64,000 nucleotides of DNA, taken from assembly GCA_900546265.1 (NCBI GenBank), contig URCA01000002.1, forward strand, positions 110,600 to 174,599, read 5' to 3'. Positions 61,011 through 64,000 of the stretch are shown here, piece after piece. The notes under the pieces were generated by a model, which saw only the letters and a program-made list of their open reading frames with translations, made no database searches and had not been told where the DNA came from. Source of the DNA: an uncultured Oscillospiraceae bacterium (lineage in GTDB: Bacteria; Bacillota; Clostridia; Oscillospirales; Acutalibacteraceae). Position 1 is the stretch's first letter. Every line of letters starts with the position of its first letter. The translations under genes were made by a program, and so were the position numbers.

Positions 61011-62423
61011 TCAAGATACGGTCTCGGGGACACCCTTAATATGGGCGCGGCGCCAGGAGCCGGTGCACAGGTAGACGACGCCCACGACCAGGCCCACCAG
61101 GGAGGCGGAGGGGGCCGCGAGGCCGACGCCGTTTAGGCCGAAGTGCAGCACCTGGCCGAACAGGACGGCGGCGGGGATGCGCACCAGCAGGGAGCTGACA
61201 CAGCCGTTGAGCAGGGAAAACAGGGTCTGCCCCGCGCCCATGGCCAGGCCGTTGATGCAGAACAGGATGCTGGTGATGAGATAGTCCCAGCTGATGACCC
61301 GCAGGTATTCGGCGCTGGCGGAAACGATGGCGGGATCGGTGTCCCCGCTCATGAACAGGCTGGCGATGCCCGCCGGGAACAGATTGACCACGGCGAACAT
61401 CAGGGCCGAGAAGACGAAGGACATGCCCATGGCCACGAACATGGTTTTCCTGGCCCGTTCGGGCTTGCCGGCGCCGATGTTCTGGCCGGCCATAGAGGAA
61501 ACCGAGGCCTGCATGGCCAGGGAGGGCAGGATGGCCACGCTGTTGACCTTGCCGGCGATGCTCAGGGCGGCGGATCCGGTCAGCCCGGCCACCCCGTTGG
61601 CGACCGTCATCAGCACCATGAAGGACAGGCTGACCAGAGTGCCCTGGAGGGAGGCGGGAATCCCCAGCTTGACCAGCTGGCCGGCCAGGGCCTTATCCAT
61701 CTTGAAGCTGCGGGGATGAAAGTCGAACACAAAGTCCCGGCGGCGCAGAAAAACGATGGACAGTGTAAGGCTCAGGGCCTGGGCGGCGATGGTGGCCCAG
61801 GCGGCGCCAGCCGCGCCCATGTGGAAAACGCCGACAAACACCAGATCCAGCACGATGTTGACCACGGCGGCCACGCCGACGAAGATGAGGGGATGGCGGG
61901 AGTCGCCCATGCCGCGCAGCACGCCGGACAGGATATTATAATAAGCAAAACCGGCAATGCCCAGGAAATAGATCATCAGATAATCCGCGCACCAGTCGAT
62001 GATGGAGGCGGGCGTGCTGAGCAGCTCGAGCATTGGGCGGGTGATAAGCGCGCCGATGATCATTGTAATGACGGATACGATGGCGGACAGTGTGATGCAG
62101 TTGCCAATAACGACGGAGAGCTGCTCACGATCTTTTGCGCCGTAACGCTGTGCTACCAGGATGCCTACGCCTGTGGCGACGCCCACAAAAAGCGCAAGCA
62201 GAAGGTTGAGGATGGGGGAGGCGCTGCCGACGGCCGCCAGCGCATTATCGCCGACATAGCGGCCTACGATGATGGAATCTGCGGTGTTGTAAAGCTGCTG
62301 GGCCAGATTGCCGATCAGCATGGGGATAGCAAACTCAAGAATGCGCTTCCAGGGAGCACCCTGGGTCATATCGTGCGCGGAGAAAAGCTGCTGCAGCCTT
62401 GCAGCGAATGAACGGTTTCCCAT
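61011..62423 (-). CDS. MATE-family efflux transporter
   Basis: 470 residues, twelve membrane helices in two bundles of six. RILEFAIPMLIGNLAQQLYN and TADSIIVGRYVGDNALAAVG are the usual MATE start, and the second half repeats the pattern. MATE proteins export cationic drugs or metabolites with Na+ or H+. ATG at 62423 after AAAAGGA. The stretch coding the first 120 residues (62040-62420) is lower in GC than the rest. Confidence 0.92.
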   Translation of the reverse strand: MGNRSFAARLQQLFSAHDMTQGAPWKRILEFAIPMLIGNLAQQLYNTADSIIVGRYVGDNALAAVGSASPILNLLLALFVGVATGVGILVAQRYGAKDREQLSVVIGNCITLSAIVSVITMIIGALITRPMLELLSTPASIIDWCADYLMIYFLGIAGFAYYNILSGVLRGMGDSRHPLIFVGVAAVVNIVLDLVFVGVFHMGAAGAAWATIAAQALSLTLSIVFLRRRDFVFDFHPRSFKMDKALAGQLVKLGIPASLQGTLVSLSFMVLMTVANGVAGLTGSAALSIAGKVNSVAILPSLAMQASVSSMAGQNIGAGKPERARKTMFVAMGMSFVFSALMFAVVNLFPAGIASLFMSGDTDPAIVSASAEYLRVISWDYLITSILFCINGLAMGAGQTLFSLLNGCVSSLLVRIPAAVLFGQVLHFGLNGVGLAAPSASLVGLVVGVVYLCTGSWRRAHIKGVPETVS

Positions 62424-62462
62424 GAATGATTCCTTTTCCTTCCTTTTTGGTGTAATACAACA

Positions 62463-62491
62463 ATTGTAAAGGGATGAAATTTATTTGTCCA
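62463..62491 (-). promoter_or_regulatory. Promoter of the MATE gene
   Basis: Minus strand TGGACA (62486-62491), 17-bp spacer, TACAAT (62463-62468), about 40 bp before the start. Confidence 0.7.
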
Positions 62492-62573
62492 TAGGAAAAT
62501 GTGCGCAGGAGACGGCTGAAACATGGCGTTTCGTGCGTATTTCATTCGGAAAAGCTTTACTGGGATAAGAAAA

Positions 62574-62605
62574 GGCCAAGGCCGGGCTTTTGCCCGGCCT
62601 TGGCC
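62574..62605 (-). terminator. Terminator of the small hypothetical gene
   Basis: GGCCAAGGCCGGGC pairs perfectly with GCCCGGCCTTGGCC around TTTT; on the minus strand it continues TTTTCTT. Confidence 0.9.
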
Positions 62606-62624
62606 TTGTGTGGGAGGGTCTGCG

Positions 62625-62966
62625 TCAGGAAACAATGCGTTCCGCTGTATACACAGTGGAAGTATCCGCACGAATGCCGCCCGGATCGTACACATCGGCG
62701 ATGATCTTTGCACGGTACACGCCGGAGGAAAGGCGCATTTCGTGCGCCAGCGCGGCACTGCCTGCGCCTCCGGCACTGAAGACGAAAATATCGTCCCAGG
62801 TGCCCGACCAGGTCTGTACGTTTTTTTGCAGCACAACGGTCAAACGTGCACTTTGCACAGCATTATACAGCTTGACGTGGGCGGTGATGGTATACTGTGC
62901 GGCGGTGCTGTCGATCGCGCCGCCGACAGATTGGATACAGCCTGTTTTGCAGATGATTTGTTGCAA
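62625..62966 (-). CDS. Small beta-rich hypothetical protein
   Basis: 113 residues, not recognised. Alternating hydrophobic pattern (YTITAHVKLYN, ARLTVVLQKN, DDIFVFSAGG, GVYRAKIIADVY) suggests a small all-beta sandwich, as in secreted Ig-like domains, yet there is no signal peptide; two Cys lie near the start. TTG start at 62966 is 7 bases after AAGGAGG. Single gene with its own terminator. It may be a fragment of a secreted protein or a phage-type accessory protein; no function can be given. Confidence 0.6.
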   Translation of the reverse strand: MQQIICKTGCIQSVGGAIDSTAAQYTITAHVKLYNAVQSARLTVVLQKNVQTWSGTWDDIFVFSAGGAGSAALAHEMRLSSGVYRAKIIADVYDPGGIRADTSTVYTAERIVS

Positions 62967-63367
62967 GGGGCATCCTCCTTCAGCATAGCGTTCTTAAACC
63001 ATTGTAATGTTCTATATACGCGGCATCCACACGATTTATGACAGAAAACCATCCAAACAAAAAATTTTTACATATGTGAAGACCGCAGAAGACCGCAGGA
63101 GAATGAAAATAGCGGGCCGTATAAACCGACCCGCCACAGACTAAAGTTTGAAAAAGGGGCGGCGGCTGCGCCCGCAGGCGCGTGTCGAAAAGCAACCGCG
63201 CTGGAAGCGCGGCTCTTATAGCGCGCAGACGCCCCTTTTTCATTTAAAATAACCCACGCCGTGCGCGGCGAACAAGGCCAAAAGCCCTGTTCGCAGGCAG
63301 CTTGGCGGAAAAGCGTAGCTTTTTTGCCAAGCTGTAGCGGGTGGTATAAAACCGGCCCGCCATTATA
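62967..63367. other. Intergenic region filled by nested hairpins between direct repeats
   Basis: 401 bp with no gene. The right 250 bp hold an element bounded by direct repeats (63111-63136 and 63336-63362) and packed with stem-loops. The left part (62985-63105) shows nothing clear. Confidence 0.55.
63111..63362. repeat. 250-bp structured element with 26-bp terminal direct repeats
   Basis: The end repeats share AGCGGG-x3-TATAAA-x-CCG-x-CCCGCCA and each is itself a hairpin (GCGGG/CCCGC). Inside lie AAAAAGGGGC (63152-63161) pairing with GCCCCTTTTT (about 63231-63240), GAACAAGGC against its complement near 63285-63295, and CAGCTTGGC (63298-63306) against GCCAAGCTG (63326-63334). It carries no ORF. 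It could be a MITE-like element or a cis-acting/terminator RNA for the flanking minus-strand gene. Confidence 0.6.
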
Positions 63368-64000
63368 TCATTTTAAAAAGCCCGCCACGATTTTTGCTTC
63401 AGCTTCTTCCTCTGTAAGGCCGAGCGTTCGCAACTTGAGCAGTTGTTCGCCAGCGATCTTACCAATGGCCGCTTCATGGATGAGCGCGGCATCGCCGCTG
63501 TTTGCGGTAAGTTCGGGTGCAGCCGTTACAGTACCGTTGTCTGCAATGATGGCGTCACATTCCGAGTGGCCTGTGCAGCGCGTGTTGCCAACGATACGCG
63601 AGCGGTAAGCCTGATGAGAATTTCCCTTGGCAACAGAACGGGAAATGAGGTCCACGCCAGAGTCCTCTCCGTCGAGAAAAACTTCAAAATCAGTTCGCGC
63701 CTGCTGGCTGCCCTCAGTGAGGAGCCGCTCACGGATATACAGCTTTGCACCTGCGGCCAGGGTGGCGCGGGTGGTGCGCGTGGTGTCATCCACGCCGCCG
63801 AGCTGCGAGGTGTCCATTTCCAGTATGGCGCCCTCTGCGAGCGTGGCTTCCGTTACGGGGTCAATGCTGCGTTTGCCGCTGCCGCCGCCCGTACCGATAT
63901 GCTTTTCCAGATACACGACGTGAGCGTCCCGTCCCAGAAAAAACCGGTGGATTCCGTTGTGGCGGGCGGGTTCTCCGTCGTCGGTGTGCACACCGCAGCC
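63368..64000 (-). CDS. SufB/SufD-family Fe-S cluster scaffold protein, partial
   Basis: 211 codons to the window edge; the frame stays open beyond base 64000, so the N-terminal part is missing. GVHTDDGEPARHNGIHRFFL and the beta-helix repeats (LEMDTSQLGGVDDTTRTTRA, GEDSGVDLISRSVAKGNSHQ) followed by SECDAIIADNGTVTAAPELT and the C-terminal IGKIAGEQLLKLRTLGLTEEEAEA match SufB/SufD proteins. They form the scaffold with SufC for Fe-S cluster assembly. The partner genes should lie to the right of the window. Whether SufB or SufD cannot be decided from this part. Confidence 0.9.
   Translation of the reverse strand, partial: GCGVHTDDGEPARHNGIHRFFLGRDAHVVYLEKHIGTGGGSGKRSIDPVTEATLAEGAILEMDTSQLGGVDDTTRTTRATLAAGAKLYIRERLLTEGSQQARTDFEVFLDGEDSGVDLISRSVAKGNSHQAYRSRIVGNTRCTGHSECDAIIADNGTVTAAPELTANSGDAALIHEAAIGKIAGEQLLKLRTLGLTEEEAEAKIVAGFLK

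Noticed and set aside
62040..62420. GC drop in the 5' third of the MATE gene as sign of a chimeric contig or recombination
   Set aside because: The protein is continuous and typical of the family; the drop is modest and was judged by eye only. Read depth across 62000-62100 would settle it.

Overview
The window reads as a chromosomal segment of a GC-rich, low-G+C-phylum (Firmicutes/Bacillota) anaerobe, most likely of the Oscillospirales-type Clostridia. The basis is the gene set and signals, not a database match: strong AGGAGG ribosome sites, many GTG/TTG starts, near-consensus sigma-A promoters with 17-bp spacers, RNase M5, a CdaR-type regulator, FtsEX next to an M23 hydrolase, CotH and DUF6320 genes, and no outer-membrane genes. 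The GC-rich backbone is interrupted by two AT-rich accessory patches (about 31.2-35.8 kb and 54.57-55.91 kb).

Layout. 1-1.1 kb: end of a flavodoxin gene and an XRE/DUF2975 pair. 1.5-5.4 kb: secA and ychF. 5.4-9.0 kb: a DUF1848 protein and a three-gene ABC-2 exporter. 9.0-13.3 kb: ftsE-ftsX-M23 hydrolase-S41 peptidase operon, the last lacking its catalytic serine. 13.8-16.1 kb: CdaR regulator and MBL hydrolase. 16.3-31.2 kb: the main feature, an 11-gene minus-strand operon. 31.3-35.8 kb: AT-rich island with a frameshifted DUF262/DUF1524 gene, an arsR-permease-thioredoxin cluster and a putative nuclease, next to tRNA-Pro. 35.9-42.3 kb: rnmV, holA, comEC, a phosphoribosyltransferase and typA. 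42.5-47.9 kb: DUF6320, acyltransferase, EIIC-EAL fusion and an alpha/beta hydrolase-DUF1653 fusion. 48.2-52.1 kb: two paralogous G5/LysM/M23 cell-wall enzymes with matching promoter/operator sequences. 52.2-54.6 kb: luxS, a small ribbon-helix-helix gene, a zinc-dependent phospholipase C-like gene and a 22-bp tandem repeat. 54.8-64 kb: a DD-carboxypeptidase in AT-rich DNA, then RluA, YbjN, a CbbX-like AAA ATPase, ilvE, a MATE exporter, a small hypothetical gene and a SufB/SufD gene running off the end.

The system that stands out is the 31.2-16.3 kb operon. A sigma-A promoter is followed by a class I cyclic-di-GMP riboswitch aptamer that abuts a perfect intrinsic terminator. Behind it, tightly spaced, lie a DivIVA-like coiled-coil gene, a membrane HD-GYP phosphodiesterase, PelD (N-terminal degenerate SDR, membrane segments, GAF, and a degenerate GGDEF that keeps an RxxD c-di-GMP site), PelE, a DUF2194 deacetylase-like PelA counterpart, PelF, PelG, a broken CotH kinase, a VTC-type polyphosphate polymerase domain protein, a DUF4956 membrane protein and a DUF4832 protein. 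The sequence therefore predicts a Gram-positive Pel-type exopolysaccharide machine sensed by c-di-GMP at the RNA level (riboswitch), at the protein level (PelD) and at turnover (HD-GYP inside the operon; an EIIC-EAL fusion about 13 kb away). The added VTC/DUF4956/CotH/DUF4832 tail is the least described part.

Limits: all calls come from reading the sequence; family names are from recognition of motifs and architecture, and no searches were run. Two genes (cotH, DUF262) carry single-base losses in homopolymers that could be real or assembly errors.
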